Shown: positions 1 to 7,321, counted from the stretch's first letter. The stretch: 11,964 bases of DNA from DATKEG01 sp035544515 (GCA_035544515.1 DATKEG010000112.1:1-11964); one strand, 5' to 3'. The notes: a model not told the origin generated them from the sequence alone. Translations and numbers: made by a program.

Positions 1-1268
1 TGCCCACGCACCGCTTCCTCGCCGATCAGCTCGGCGTGACGGTGGGCACCGTCACGCGCGGGTACCTCGAAGCCGCGCGCCGGGGACTGCTCTCGGGCGA
101 GGTGGGACGAGGGACGTTCGTACGGCACGTCGCTGCGGACGAGGTGGCCGACACCGGCGCGTCGGTCGATCTCGCGCACAACCATCCCCCGCCCATCGGT
201 CCGGGACCGCTCGCCGACGTCCTGCAGCGCACGCTGGGCGCTCTGGCGAGCCGCGCGGACCTCACGGCGCTGCTCGGCTATCCCGCCGACGGCGGCCGCC
301 CGGCGCACCGCGAGGCCGGCGCCGCCTGGATCGAGCGTGGGGGCCTCCACGCCGCGCCGGAGGACGTCCTCGTGTGCGCGGGCGGCCAGCACGCGCTCAC
401 GATTGCGCTGGCCACCCTGCTCCAGCCCGGCGACCTGCTCCTCGCCGAGGCGGTCACGTACCCCGGGCTCAAGGCGCTCGCCAACCTGCTCCATGTGCGC
501 CTCGAGGGCCTGCCCCTCGACCGCGACGGCCTGCGGCCGGAGGCGCTCGAGGAGGCCTGCCGCAAAGGCGGCGCGCGCGCTCTCTATCTCGTGCCGACGA
601 TCCAGAACCCCACCGGCAGCGTGATGTCCGAGGCGCGCCGCCGGGAGATCGCGGCCATCGCGCACGCGCACGGCCTCTCCGTGATCGAGGACGACATCCA
701 CGCGCTGCTCCCCCCGGAGCGGCCGCGCCCGATCGCCGCGTTCGCGCCGGAGCGGACCTACTACCTCACCAGCGCGTCCAAGACGCTCGCTCCCGGCCTG
801 CGCGTCGGCTACATCCTGGCGCCGCCGGGCGAGGCGCCGCGCCTGGCCGCCGGCGTGCGCGCCACGACCTGGGGGGCGGCGCCCCTCACCGCCGAGATCG
901 TGAGCGGCTGGATCCGGGACGGCACGGCGGACGCGCTGCTGGCCGCGCGGCGCGCCGAGGCCGCCGCGCGCCAGGCGCTGGCCGCCGAGGCGTTGGCGGG
1001 GACGGAGTACGAGGCGCATCCCGTCGGCTACCACCTGTGGCTGCACCTGCCCGAGCCCTGGCGCAGCGAGAGCTTCGCGGCACAGGCGGCCCGGCGCGGC
1101 GCGGCCGTCACCCCCGCCGAGGCGTTCGTGGTGGGACGCGGCGCGGCGCCGCACGCCGTGCGTTTGTGCCTGGGCGCCCCCCGCACGCGCGAGTCGCTCC
1201 TCCGCGGCCTGCGCGCCGTCGCGGACACGCTCGCGGGCGCTCCCGACGCGGGCATGGCGATGGTTTAA
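1..1268 (+). CDS. MocR-type transcriptional regulator (GntR HTH fused to class I/II aminotransferase domain), 5' partial
   Basis: The reading frame is open from the window edge; the first complete codons (from base 3) give PTHRFLADQLGVTVGTVTRG, the end of a GntR winged-helix DNA-binding domain. The GTG at 36 is therefore internal and the true start lies upstream. A short linker is followed by a fold-type I aminotransferase-like domain. Numbering from the GTG at 36, visible residues are the NPTG motif at 191-194, acidic D219/D220, the PLP-binding lysine K249 in SASKT, and R376 in AVRLCLG, which usually binds the substrate carboxylate. MocR proteins use PLP plus an amino acid or amine as effector (GabR senses GABA); they are regulators rather than metabolic aminotransferases. 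Oddity: the position usually held by Tyr in the EDD-x-Y motif is His222. The operator and any divergent target gene are outside the window. The next gene begins 7 bases downstream, so co-transcription is plausible. Family assignment is firm; effector and targets are unknown. Confidence 0.9.
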   Translation, partial: PTHRFLADQLGVTVGTVTRGYLEAARRGLLSGEVGRGTFVRHVAADEVADTGASVDLAHNHPPPIGPGPLADVLQRTLGALASRADLTALLGYPADGGRPAHREAGAAWIERGGLHAAPEDVLVCAGGQHALTIALATLLQPGDLLLAEAVTYPGLKALANLLHVRLEGLPLDRDGLRPEALEEACRKGGARALYLVPTIQNPTGSVMSEARRREIAAIAHAHGLSVIEDDIHALLPPERPRPIAAFAPERTYYLTSASKTLAPGLRVGYILAPPGEAPRLAAGVRATTWGAAPLTAEIVSGWIRDGTADALLAARRAEAAARQALAAEALAGTEYEAHPVGYHLWLHLPEPWRSESFAAQAARRGAAVTPAEAFVVGRGAAPHAVRLCLGAPRTRESLLRGLRAVADTLAGAPDAGMAMV

Positions 1269-1275
1269 TGGCCGG

Positions 1276-2409
1276 ATGGTGACACGCTCGTCAGTGCCGT
1301 CCGGCCTCCTGCTCGTCCTGCTCGTCCTGTCCGCTCCCGCCGGTCGGGGAGCGACCTCTCCCGCGAGCGACGCCCTGGACTGGCCGCAGTTCCGCGGCGA
1401 TCCCGCCCTGACCGGCGTCGCGCGGTCCACGCTGCCCGAGACGCTGAAGCTGCTCTGGACGTACGAGGCCGGCGAAGCGGTCGAGTCGTCGGCCGCGATC
1501 GCGGACGGGACGGTTTACGTGGGCAGCCAGCCCGGCGCGCTGCACGCGCTCGACCTGGCCCGGGGCACGCTGCGCTGGAAGTACGCGATCGAGGACGGCG
1601 TGGGCGAGTCCTCCCCGGCGGTGGCCGGCGGCCTCGTGTACGTCGGCGACCTCGAGGGCACCCTGCACGCGGTAGAGGCCACGTCCGGCCGGCGCGCCTG
1701 GACGTACGAGACGGACGGCGAGATCAAGTCCTCGCCCGTGGTCGTGGGGGACCGCGTCCTCATCGGCTCGTACGACGGCCACCTGCACGCGGTGGCCGCG
1801 CGCACCGGCAAGCCGCTGTGGAAGTTCAAGACCGAAGGCCCCGTCCACGCCACGCCCGCCGTGGCCGACGGTGTGGCCTACGTGGCCGGTTGCGACGAGC
1901 AGTTCCGCGGCGTGCGCATCTCCGACGGCCAGGAGGTGCTGCAGCTCGCCTCCGGCGCCTATACCGGCGCCTCGCCCGCGCTCTCCGGGGGAAAGGCGTA
2001 TTACGGCACCTTCGACGGCGAGGTGCTGGCGGTGGACCTCGTCGCGCGCACGGTGTCCTGGCGCTACCAGGACGCGCAGCGCCGGTTCCCCTACTACTCC
2101 TCGGCGGCGGTGGCGGGCGGCCGCGTCGTCCTCGGCGGACGCGACAAGCGCGTCCACGCCGTGGATGCGCGCACGGGCCAGCCGGCGTGGACCTTCGCCA
2201 CGCAAGCGCGCGTGGAGTCGTCGCCGGCGGTGGTCGGCACCCGCGTCTTCGTCGGCTCGAGCGACGGCCGCCTGTACGCGCTCGACCTCGCGCGCGGCAC
2301 GCGCCTCTGGGACTTCAACGCGGGCGGGGCGCTCTCCGCCTCGCCGGCGGTGGGGTCGGGGCGCCTGGTGATCGGCTCGATGGACGGGCGCGTCTACTGT
2401 CTGGGCTAG
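1276..2409 (+). CDS. Exported PQQ-type (BamB-like) beta-propeller repeat protein
   Basis: This 377-residue protein has a Sec signal peptide: basic start MVTRSS, hydrophobic core LLLVLLVL at 11-18, and a probable cleavage near residues 22-28. No lipobox cysteine is seen, so a soluble periplasmic location is expected. The mature part is all propeller. Seven complete repeats of about 37-42 residues (pattern SSPAV..G.VYVGS.DG.LHALDA.TG...W.F) run from about 70 to 350. A final half repeat (353-377) can be completed by the N-terminal strand LLWTYEAG (59-66), giving an eight-bladed ring closed by overlap of the two ends. Blade 4 (about 191-226) is degenerate: it lacks the usual Trp and carries C206. 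No catalytic dehydrogenase domain or heme motif is present, so the fold is more likely a scaffold or binding protein than a quinoprotein dehydrogenase; PQQ binding is not implied. ATG 1276 is chosen because it opens directly onto the signal peptide; no good Shine-Dalgarno sequence precedes it. Function unknown. Confidence 0.88.
   Translation: MVTRSSVPSGLLLVLLVLSAPAGRGATSPASDALDWPQFRGDPALTGVARSTLPETLKLLWTYEAGEAVESSAAIADGTVYVGSQPGALHALDLARGTLRWKYAIEDGVGESSPAVAGGLVYVGDLEGTLHAVEATSGRRAWTYETDGEIKSSPVVVGDRVLIGSYDGHLHAVAARTGKPLWKFKTEGPVHATPAVADGVAYVAGCDEQFRGVRISDGQEVLQLASGAYTGASPALSGGKAYYGTFDGEVLAVDLVARTVSWRYQDAQRRFPYYSSAAVAGGRVVLGGRDKRVHAVDARTGQPAWTFATQARVESSPAVVGTRVFVGSSDGRLYALDLARGTRLWDFNAGGALSASPAVGSGRLVIGSMDGRVYCLG
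1309..1329 (+). repeat. Short 9-bp tandem repeat inside the signal-peptide core
   Basis: The unit ctgctcgtc occurs twice back to back and is followed by ctg. It encodes the Leu-Leu-Val run in the hydrophobic core of the propeller protein's signal peptide. Gain or loss of a unit would stay in frame and change the core by three residues. It may simply reflect codon preference. Confidence 0.5.
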
Positions 2410-2434
2410 CAGCACCCGCATCGGGCGCTACAAT
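2406..2434 (+). promoter_or_regulatory. Candidate sigma-70-like promoter for the ROK gene
   Basis: TACAAT at 2429-2434 matches the -10 consensus at five of six positions and stands out in this GC-rich DNA. A weak -35 (ctagca at 2406-2411, three of six matches) lies 17 bases upstream, overlapping the stop codon of the propeller gene. Transcription would begin near 2441, about 23 bases before the ROK start. The hexamer is clear; the promoter role is inference. Confidence 0.3.
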
Positions 2435-2463
2435 CCCGGCTTCGACCGGCCAAGGGGTGAGAG

Positions 2464-3492
2464 ATGGCGCTTCACGACGGATCGTTCGTGGTCGGCCTCG
2501 ACAACGGCGGCAACAAGAACAACGCCACGGTGCTCGACGCGGCGGGCCGTTTCCTGGTCGATTGCATGGTCGAGACGCCCAGCCGCGTCCTGGAGGGACC
2601 GGACGTCGCGGTGGAAGCGCTGGCGCAGTCCTTCGCCGCCATCCTGGAACGCACGGGCATCCGCCGGGACCAGGTCCGGGTGGTCGGCCTCGACACGCCC
2701 GGCCCGGCCAGCGCCGACGGCGTGATCTCCTCGAGGGGATCGACGAACTTCGCCCACGAGGGCTGGCACGGCTACGATTTCCGGGGCGCGCTGGAGAGGC
2801 GGCTCGGCCTGCCCGTGGTCTACAACAACGACGGCAACGCGGCCGCGCTGTACGCCCATCACGCCCGGTTCGGGCCCGAGGCCGGCCGGCACTCTTCCGT
2901 GTCCGCCATCGTCGGCACCGGGCTGGGCGGCGGCGTGATCGAGTCGGGCCACATCGTCAAGGGCGCCGCGGGCATGGCCGGCGAGCTGGGCCACGTGCAC
3001 ATCCCCATGCACGGGCTGCTCGCCGCGGACCAGCCCCCGCCCCGGTGCAACTGCGGGTTCATAGGGGACGCGGAGAGCCTGGCCTCGCTCACCGGCATCG
3101 AGAACAACCTGCTGCCCTACTGGCTCGGGCGGTTCCCCGACCACGAGCTGGCCCGGGCCGGCTCCATCGGCAAGGCGGCCAAGCTCGCGCGCGGCTACGC
3201 CGAGAAGGGCGATCCCATGTGCCGGAAGATCTTCGAGCAGCAGGCCATGGCGCTGGGCCGGCTGTTCACGATCGCGGCCAACTTCACCGACCCCGCCGCC
3301 TACTTCGTCGGCGGCGGGGTGGTGGAGACGGCGCCCGAGTTCCGCGAGTGGTTCCTGGCCATCGTGCGCGAGCACACGCTCCTGCGCGAGGAGCAGGCGC
3401 GCGTGGCCCGCTTCGCCCTCGTGCCCGACCTCGACATGGCCGGCGCCCGCGGCGCCGCGGTGGCCGCGCTGGAGTCGCTGACGGAACGGTAG
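2464..3492 (+). CDS. ROK-family kinase-like protein (sugar kinase/glucokinase type)
   Basis: This 342-residue cytoplasmic protein has the ROK layout. The N-terminal phosphate-binding loop appears as DNGGNK at 13-18, where most ROK kinases have DxGGTK. A second segment, VVGLDTPGPA (73-82), matches the usual V.GIG.PG. region. The catalytic Asp is D123 in NNDGNAAAL. The ROK signature follows with GTGLGGGVI (151-159) and GELGHVHI (173-180). The zinc-site region shows H177, C195 and C197, but the usual third Cys of CxCGxxGCxE is D202 (CNCGFIGDAE). ROK kinases phosphorylate glucose, N-acetyl sugars, allose and related sugars with ATP; some ROK proteins are repressors, but no DNA-binding domain is present here. 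ATG 2464 is supported by aaggggtgag just upstream. It lies 54 bases after the propeller gene and ends 6 bases before the convergent methyltransferase gene. The motif changes suggest a divergent subgroup; substrate not predictable. Confidence 0.85.
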   Translation: MALHDGSFVVGLDNGGNKNNATVLDAAGRFLVDCMVETPSRVLEGPDVAVEALAQSFAAILERTGIRRDQVRVVGLDTPGPASADGVISSRGSTNFAHEGWHGYDFRGALERRLGLPVVYNNDGNAAALYAHHARFGPEAGRHSSVSAIVGTGLGGGVIESGHIVKGAAGMAGELGHVHIPMHGLLAADQPPPRCNCGFIGDAESLASLTGIENNLLPYWLGRFPDHELARAGSIGKAAKLARGYAEKGDPMCRKIFEQQAMALGRLFTIAANFTDPAAYFVGGGVVETAPEFREWFLAIVREHTLLREEQARVARFALVPDLDMAGARGAAVAALESLTER

Positions 3493-3498
3493 CGGAGT

Positions 3499-4497
3499 TC
3501 AGGACCCCTCGTGCTCGTAGTACTCGTAGGCGGACATCGGCCTGGCGTAGTCCACCTTCCAGGGCCGGGTCTCCGCGCTCCGCTTGCCCAGCGCCAGGGC
3601 CATCTCCCGGATGTGCGTCGCCACGGAGCCGCAGCAGGCGCCGATGAAGTTCACGCCCAGGTCCCGCGCGCGCCGCGCGTAGTCGCCCATCTCCCTGCGG
3701 CCGAGCTGCAGGACGTCCAGCTCGAAGGGGAACTGCGGCAGGCTCGTGAAGTCCGGCCGGTCGGGCGGGGTCCGGTAGGCCACCGGCTGGCACGCGACGA
3801 AGCCCTTCACGGCCTTCCGGACCTGCTCGATGAGCGGCAGCGTGTGCTCGGGGTTGCGGAGGCAGTTGATCCCCACCACGTCGGCGCCGGCGTCCACCAG
3901 GGCCTTCGCGGCGTCGCCGGCCGTCTTGCCGTCGCTGGTCACGGTCTCGTTCTCGAAGCAGATCGTCACCATCACCGGCAGGCCCGTTCGCTTGCCGCAC
4001 TCCACCGCCAGCAGCGCCTCCCCCAGCCACGAGAACGTCTCCCCCACGACGAAGTCGATCCCTTCCTCCACCTGCACCCGGAGCTGCTCGTCGAAGGTCG
4101 CGCGGACGCGGTCGGCCGCGGCGGCGCTCCCCTCCTCGTACATCCAGGTGAGGCTGATGTTGCCCGCGACCAGGCAGCGGTCGCCGGCGGCGGCGCGCGC
4201 GATCCGGACCGCGGCCCGGTTGAGGTCCTCGAGGCGGTCCTCCAGGCCGACGGTCGCGAGCTTGTCCCGGCTGGCGTAGAAGGTCAGGGCCTGCAGGACC
4301 TCGGCGCCCGCCTCGCGGAACTCCACGTGCAGATCGCGCACGGCTTCGGGCCGCGTCAGGACCACTTCCGGGGTGAAGGGCCCCGCCCGGACCCAGCCTC
4401 GCTTCTCGAGCTCCAGCAGGTATCCGCCGTCGCCCAGCACCGGCCCCGCGGCCAGGAGCTCCAGGATGCCCTTCTTCTCCCGTCTGTTCTCGTTCAT
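3499..4497 (-). CDS. Betaine-homocysteine S-methyltransferase-like protein (zinc-dependent Hcy methyltransferase family)
   Basis: This 332-residue cytoplasmic protein should transfer a methyl group from a donor to homocysteine, making methionine. It follows BHMT closely. GDGGYLLELEKRG (22-34) is the DGG homocysteine-binding motif. LTFYASRDKL follows at 71-80. E153 corresponds to the homocysteine-binding Glu159 of human BHMT. The zinc ligands are C212 (GINC) and the pair C288/C289 (GACCGS). LPQFPF at 253-258 is also BHMT-like. The long C-terminal dimerisation arm of the 406-residue human enzyme is absent, as in shorter bacterial relatives. Two betaine-site aromatics differ: human Trp44 aligns with F41 and human Tyr160 with T154, while Tyr77 is kept as Y74. 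The methyl donor may therefore not be glycine betaine. ATG 4497 has gaggac about eight bases upstream. It is last in the minus-strand operon, 33 bases after the DAO-family oxidoreductase, which fits a demethylation route. The family is secure; the donor is uncertain. Confidence 0.88.
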   Translation of the reverse strand: MNENRREKKGILELLAAGPVLGDGGYLLELEKRGWVRAGPFTPEVVLTRPEAVRDLHVEFREAGAEVLQALTFYASRDKLATVGLEDRLEDLNRAAVRIARAAAGDRCLVAGNISLTWMYEEGSAAAADRVRATFDEQLRVQVEEGIDFVVGETFSWLGEALLAVECGKRTGLPVMVTICFENETVTSDGKTAGDAAKALVDAGADVVGINCLRNPEHTLPLIEQVRKAVKGFVACQPVAYRTPPDRPDFTSLPQFPFELDVLQLGRREMGDYARRARDLGVNFIGACCGSVATHIREMALALGKRSAETRPWKVDYARPMSAYEYYEHEGS

Positions 4498-4530
4498 GTC
4501 GCGTCCTCGCCCCCAGGGGGCCGATGTCCG

Positions 4531-5709
4531 TCAGTCGTCACGGTATTCGAACTCCGCCTTGATCGGCTGGCCCTCCGCGAAGCGGCCGGGCCGGAAGGGC
4601 GTGAGGTCCACCGTCGTCGCGCGGCCGTCCAGGAGCAGCTCGGACATCACGAGCCCCACCGCCGGCGAGATCTTGAACCCCATGCCCGAGAACCCCGCCA
4701 CCACGTGCAGGCCCGCGACGCCCGGCACTTCGCCCAGGATCGGCCGCGCGTCGGGGCTCATGTCGTAGACGCCGGTGATGCCCCGCGCCAGGCTCGCGTC
4801 CTCCAGGGCCGGGACGCGCCGCGCGATCGCCGAGGCCAGGGATACGAGCGCGTCTTCCTCGGCCGCCTGCGGATAGTCGTCCGGGTCGACGCCGCGCCGG
4901 CCGTAGAAGCCGCCGACGAGCGTGAGGCCGCCGACCTCGGAGCGGAAGTAGACGGCGAGGATGGAGTCGATGCAGGCGGGCCCCACGCTCGGGAGCGCCC
5001 CGGGGTTCCTCAGGATCGCGACCTGGTGGAACTCCGGCTCCACCGGCAGGTCGAAGCCGACTTGCGCGAGCAGCGGACGGCTCCACGGCCCGGTCGCCGC
5101 CACCACCACGGGCGCTTCGATCGGCCCGCGGTCGGTCTCCACGCCCCGCACGCGGCCGCCGGCGGCGCGCAGGGCGCTGACCCGCGTGCCGGGGTGGTAG
5201 GCGGCCCCCATTTCCCGGGCCCGCGAGAGCAGGTCGTTGGCCACCCCGGCGCCGTCGCCGTAGCCCGAGTCGGGCTCGTAGGCGGCCGCCTCGACGTCTT
5301 CGAAGCTCCAGCCGGGAGCGACCTCGCGCAGCTCGACGGCGGTCAACACCCGGGTGTCGACCCCGAGCGAGCGCTGCATCGCGACGTTCGCCCGCAGCCG
5401 GTCCAGCTCTCCTGCGGGCACGATGCGGACGAAGCCGGTCCTGCGGAAGTCCCCCGGACGCCCGACCACTTCGCGCCAGTCGCGGAACATCGCCAGGCTG
5501 GTGGCGGCGAGCCGGACCTCGGGCGGAAAGCTGTAGTGCATCCGCACCAGGGCCGAGGAGCGTCCGCTCCCGCCGTGGGCCACGTCGCCCTTGTCCACGA
5601 CCGCGATCCGCCCCGCCCGGCGGCGGGCGAGGTGGAAGGCGATCGAGGCGCCCATCACGCCGGCGCCGAGGATCAAGACGTCGGCGGTGCGGCGCCCGTC
5701 GCCGCTCAC
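4531..5709 (-). CDS. DAO-family FAD-dependent oxidoreductase (sarcosine/dimethylglycine oxidase-like)
   Basis: This 392-residue flavoprotein is probably cytoplasmic. The dinucleotide-binding motif is GAGVMG (15-20) in VLILGAGVMGASIAFHLARR, followed by VVDKG as the ribose-binding strand end. Further DAO/SoxB-type features are GSGRSSALVRMHY, PDSGYGDGAGVANDLLSRA in the middle, ATGPWSRPLL, and the C-terminal flavin-binding segment GFSGMGFKISPAVG. Members oxidise secondary or tertiary amines of amino acids such as sarcosine, dimethylglycine, proline or opines. The protein is about half the size of dimethylglycine or sarcosine dehydrogenases and lacks their folate-binding GcvT domain, so it resembles the sarcosine oxidase beta subunit. 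No alpha, gamma or delta subunit is seen here. The start is GTG 5709, whose GTGA overlaps the stop of the upstream gene; aaggggcg lies about eight bases before it, supporting translational coupling. Next to a BHMT-like enzyme, removal of remaining methyl groups from a betaine-derived amine is the natural guess; substrate unproven. Confidence 0.85.
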   Translation of the reverse strand: MSGDGRRTADVLILGAGVMGASIAFHLARRRAGRIAVVDKGDVAHGGSGRSSALVRMHYSFPPEVRLAATSLAMFRDWREVVGRPGDFRRTGFVRIVPAGELDRLRANVAMQRSLGVDTRVLTAVELREVAPGWSFEDVEAAAYEPDSGYGDGAGVANDLLSRAREMGAAYHPGTRVSALRAAGGRVRGVETDRGPIEAPVVVAATGPWSRPLLAQVGFDLPVEPEFHQVAILRNPGALPSVGPACIDSILAVYFRSEVGGLTLVGGFYGRRGVDPDDYPQAAEEDALVSLASAIARRVPALEDASLARGITGVYDMSPDARPILGEVPGVAGLHVVAGFSGMGFKISPAVGLVMSELLLDGRATTVDLTPFRPGRFAEGQPIKAEFEYRDD

Positions 5710-7319
5710 GACGCGCGCCCCTTGCGGTCGCGCAGCACCTGCCGCGCCGCGTTGTGGCCGGGCGCACCGGTGACCCCCCCGCCGGGATGCGCCCCGGCGC
5801 CGCAGAGGTACAGACCCTCGACCGGCGTGCGGTACTGCGCCCAGCCCGGCACCGGGCGCATGAAGAAGAGCTGATCGAGGGAGAGGTCGCCGTGGAAGAT
5901 GTTGCCCTCCGTGAGGCCGTAGGTCCGCTCGAGGTCCAGCGGCGTCAGGACCTGGCGCGCGACGATCGCGCGCGGGACGTTGGGCGCGTACTCCGCGATC
6001 TTGCTCACCACCCGGTCGCCCAGGAGCTCGCGGCTCTCGTCCCAGGTCCCGCTCCGTAGCCGGTACGGGACGTACTGGACGAAGCAGGTCATGATGTGGC
6101 GGCCCTCGGGGGCCAGCGTCGGATCCACGTTCGAGGCCACCACGCAGTCGACCCACAGCTCCTCCGGGATCTCGCCGCGCTTGGCCACGTCGTAGCACCG
6201 CTCGGCGAAGTCCAGCGAGGGGACGAGGGTGAAGAGCGAGCGCCGGCCGGGTGTCGCGTCCGCGGGCATCCCAAAGACGCGCGGCTCCTCCGACAGCACC
6301 AGGTTCACCTTGGCGCAAGGACCGTCCATCTTGATGCCGCGGACGGCGTCCCGGAACTCGGCCGGCAGCGCCGCGGCGTCCAGGAGGCCGAGAAAGGTCC
6401 GCTTCGGGTCGGCATTGGAGAGCACGGAGCCGGCCAGGATCTCGGAGCCGTCCTCGAGCACCACGCCGCGGGCGCGGGCGCCGCGCACCTCGATCCGGCT
6501 CACCGGACAGGCGGTGCGGATCTCCACCCCCAGCCGCCGGCACGCGGCCGCCATGGCCCCGGTGATCGCTCCCATCCCGCCGATCACGTGGCCGTAGAAC
6601 CCCTGCCGGTCGTCCTCCCCGCCGCTCAGGAGGTGGAAGAGCAGGCCCAGGGCGGTCCCCGGCTGGTAGGGCCCCCCGTGCTTGCCGTAGACGTTGTTGG
6701 CGAGGACGAGCGTCTTGACCTTGTCCGACTCGTAATGGCGGTCGAGGAAGTCGCCCAGGCTGCCGGTGAGGAACGAGACCATCCGTCCCATCTCGTCGCC
6801 CGAGATCCCCCGGAAGCGCCGGCCCACGCGCAGCGCCTCGAGCACGCCGGACCATCCCCGCGCGTGCGTATCCGGCGGCGGCTCCAGGAAGAAGGGCTGG
6901 AGGTAGCGGGCGAGCTTCCGGAGCTGGTCGTCCACCGCCACGAAGGCGCGCGCGTCGGCCGGGGAGAGGCGCTCCAGCTCGGCCACCGTGCGGCTGCGCT
7001 CGGGCCACCAGGGGAGGACCGTGCCGTCGAGGAAGGGCACCTGCAGCGACGGCTCGCAGGGAACCATGCGCAGGCCGTGCGCGGACAGGCCCAGGTCGCG
7101 TATGACCTCGGGCCGGAGCATGCTCGCGATGTACGAGGTGGTGGAGGCGCGACAGCCCGGCGCGATCTCCTCGGTGACGCAGCATCCGCCCACGATCTCG
7201 CGCCGCTCGAGGACCAGGGCGCGCAGGCCCGCGCGCGCGAGGTAGGCGGCGGCGGTCAACCCGTTGTGCCCCGCGCCGACCACGATCGCGTCGTAGGCGC
7301 CGCCCGATCCAGGACCCAT
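5706..7319 (-). CDS. PYROXD2/phytoene-desaturase-like FAD oxidoreductase (COG1233 type)
   Basis: This 537-residue protein begins with a Rossmann FAD-binding segment, IVVGAGHNGLTAAAYLARAG with GAGHNG at 15-20, then VLERRE and a GGCCVTEE motif. Mid-protein it has LSNADPKRTFL, and near the end GLTEGNIFHGDLSLDQLFF. The C-terminus contains YLCGAGAHPGGGVTGAPGHNAAR, which is diagnostic of the PYROXD2 branch of carotenoid-desaturase-like flavoproteins. It is not expected to be a carotenoid enzyme: no other carotenoid genes are present, and bacterial members of this branch occur in many unrelated settings with largely unknown substrates. ATG 7319 is chosen because it opens directly on the FAD motif and lies 2 bases after the permease stop. 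Its stop overlaps the next gene's GTG by four bases. Placement between an amine permease and amine oxidases suggests oxidation of an amine or a downstream intermediate. Family call is strong; reaction unknown. Confidence 0.85.
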   Translation of the reverse strand: MGPGSGGAYDAIVVGAGHNGLTAAAYLARAGLRALVLERREIVGGCCVTEEIAPGCRASTTSYIASMLRPEVIRDLGLSAHGLRMVPCEPSLQVPFLDGTVLPWWPERSRTVAELERLSPADARAFVAVDDQLRKLARYLQPFFLEPPPDTHARGWSGVLEALRVGRRFRGISGDEMGRMVSFLTGSLGDFLDRHYESDKVKTLVLANNVYGKHGGPYQPGTALGLLFHLLSGGEDDRQGFYGHVIGGMGAITGAMAAACRRLGVEIRTACPVSRIEVRGARARGVVLEDGSEILAGSVLSNADPKRTFLGLLDAAALPAEFRDAVRGIKMDGPCAKVNLVLSEEPRVFGMPADATPGRRSLFTLVPSLDFAERCYDVAKRGEIPEELWVDCVVASNVDPTLAPEGRHIMTCFVQYVPYRLRSGTWDESRELLGDRVVSKIAEYAPNVPRAIVARQVLTPLDLERTYGLTEGNIFHGDLSLDQLFFMRPVPGWAQYRTPVEGLYLCGAGAHPGGGVTGAPGHNAARQVLRDRKGRAS

Positions 7320-7321
7320 GG

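Noticed and set aside
2436..2449. Small hairpin (ccgg stem, 6-base loop) between the propeller and ROK genes as a terminator
   Set aside because: The stem is only four pairs and no T-run follows it. It is too weak to call.
1291..3375. Minus-strand open frames (1291-2421 and 2428-3375) opposite the propeller and ROK genes
   Set aside because: The translations are His/Arg/Ala-rich without motifs. The plus strand carries clear repeats and the ROK signature.
1818..3647. A 609-codon plus-strand frame spanning the end of the propeller gene, all of the ROK gene and the start of the convergent gene
   Set aside because: It crosses three real genes in a different frame and gives an Arg-rich low-complexity product.
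3511..5874. A 787-codon plus-strand open frame opposite the methyltransferase and DAO-family genes
   Set aside because: Its product is rich in Arg, His, Pro, Gly and Ala with no recognisable motif. The opposite strand has intact catalytic motifs. High GC removes stop codons from antisense frames.
5706..7319. Carotenoid (phytoene) desaturase role for the COG1233-type protein
   Set aside because: The C-terminal motif is of the PYROXD2 type, and no phytoene synthase or other carotenoid gene is nearby.
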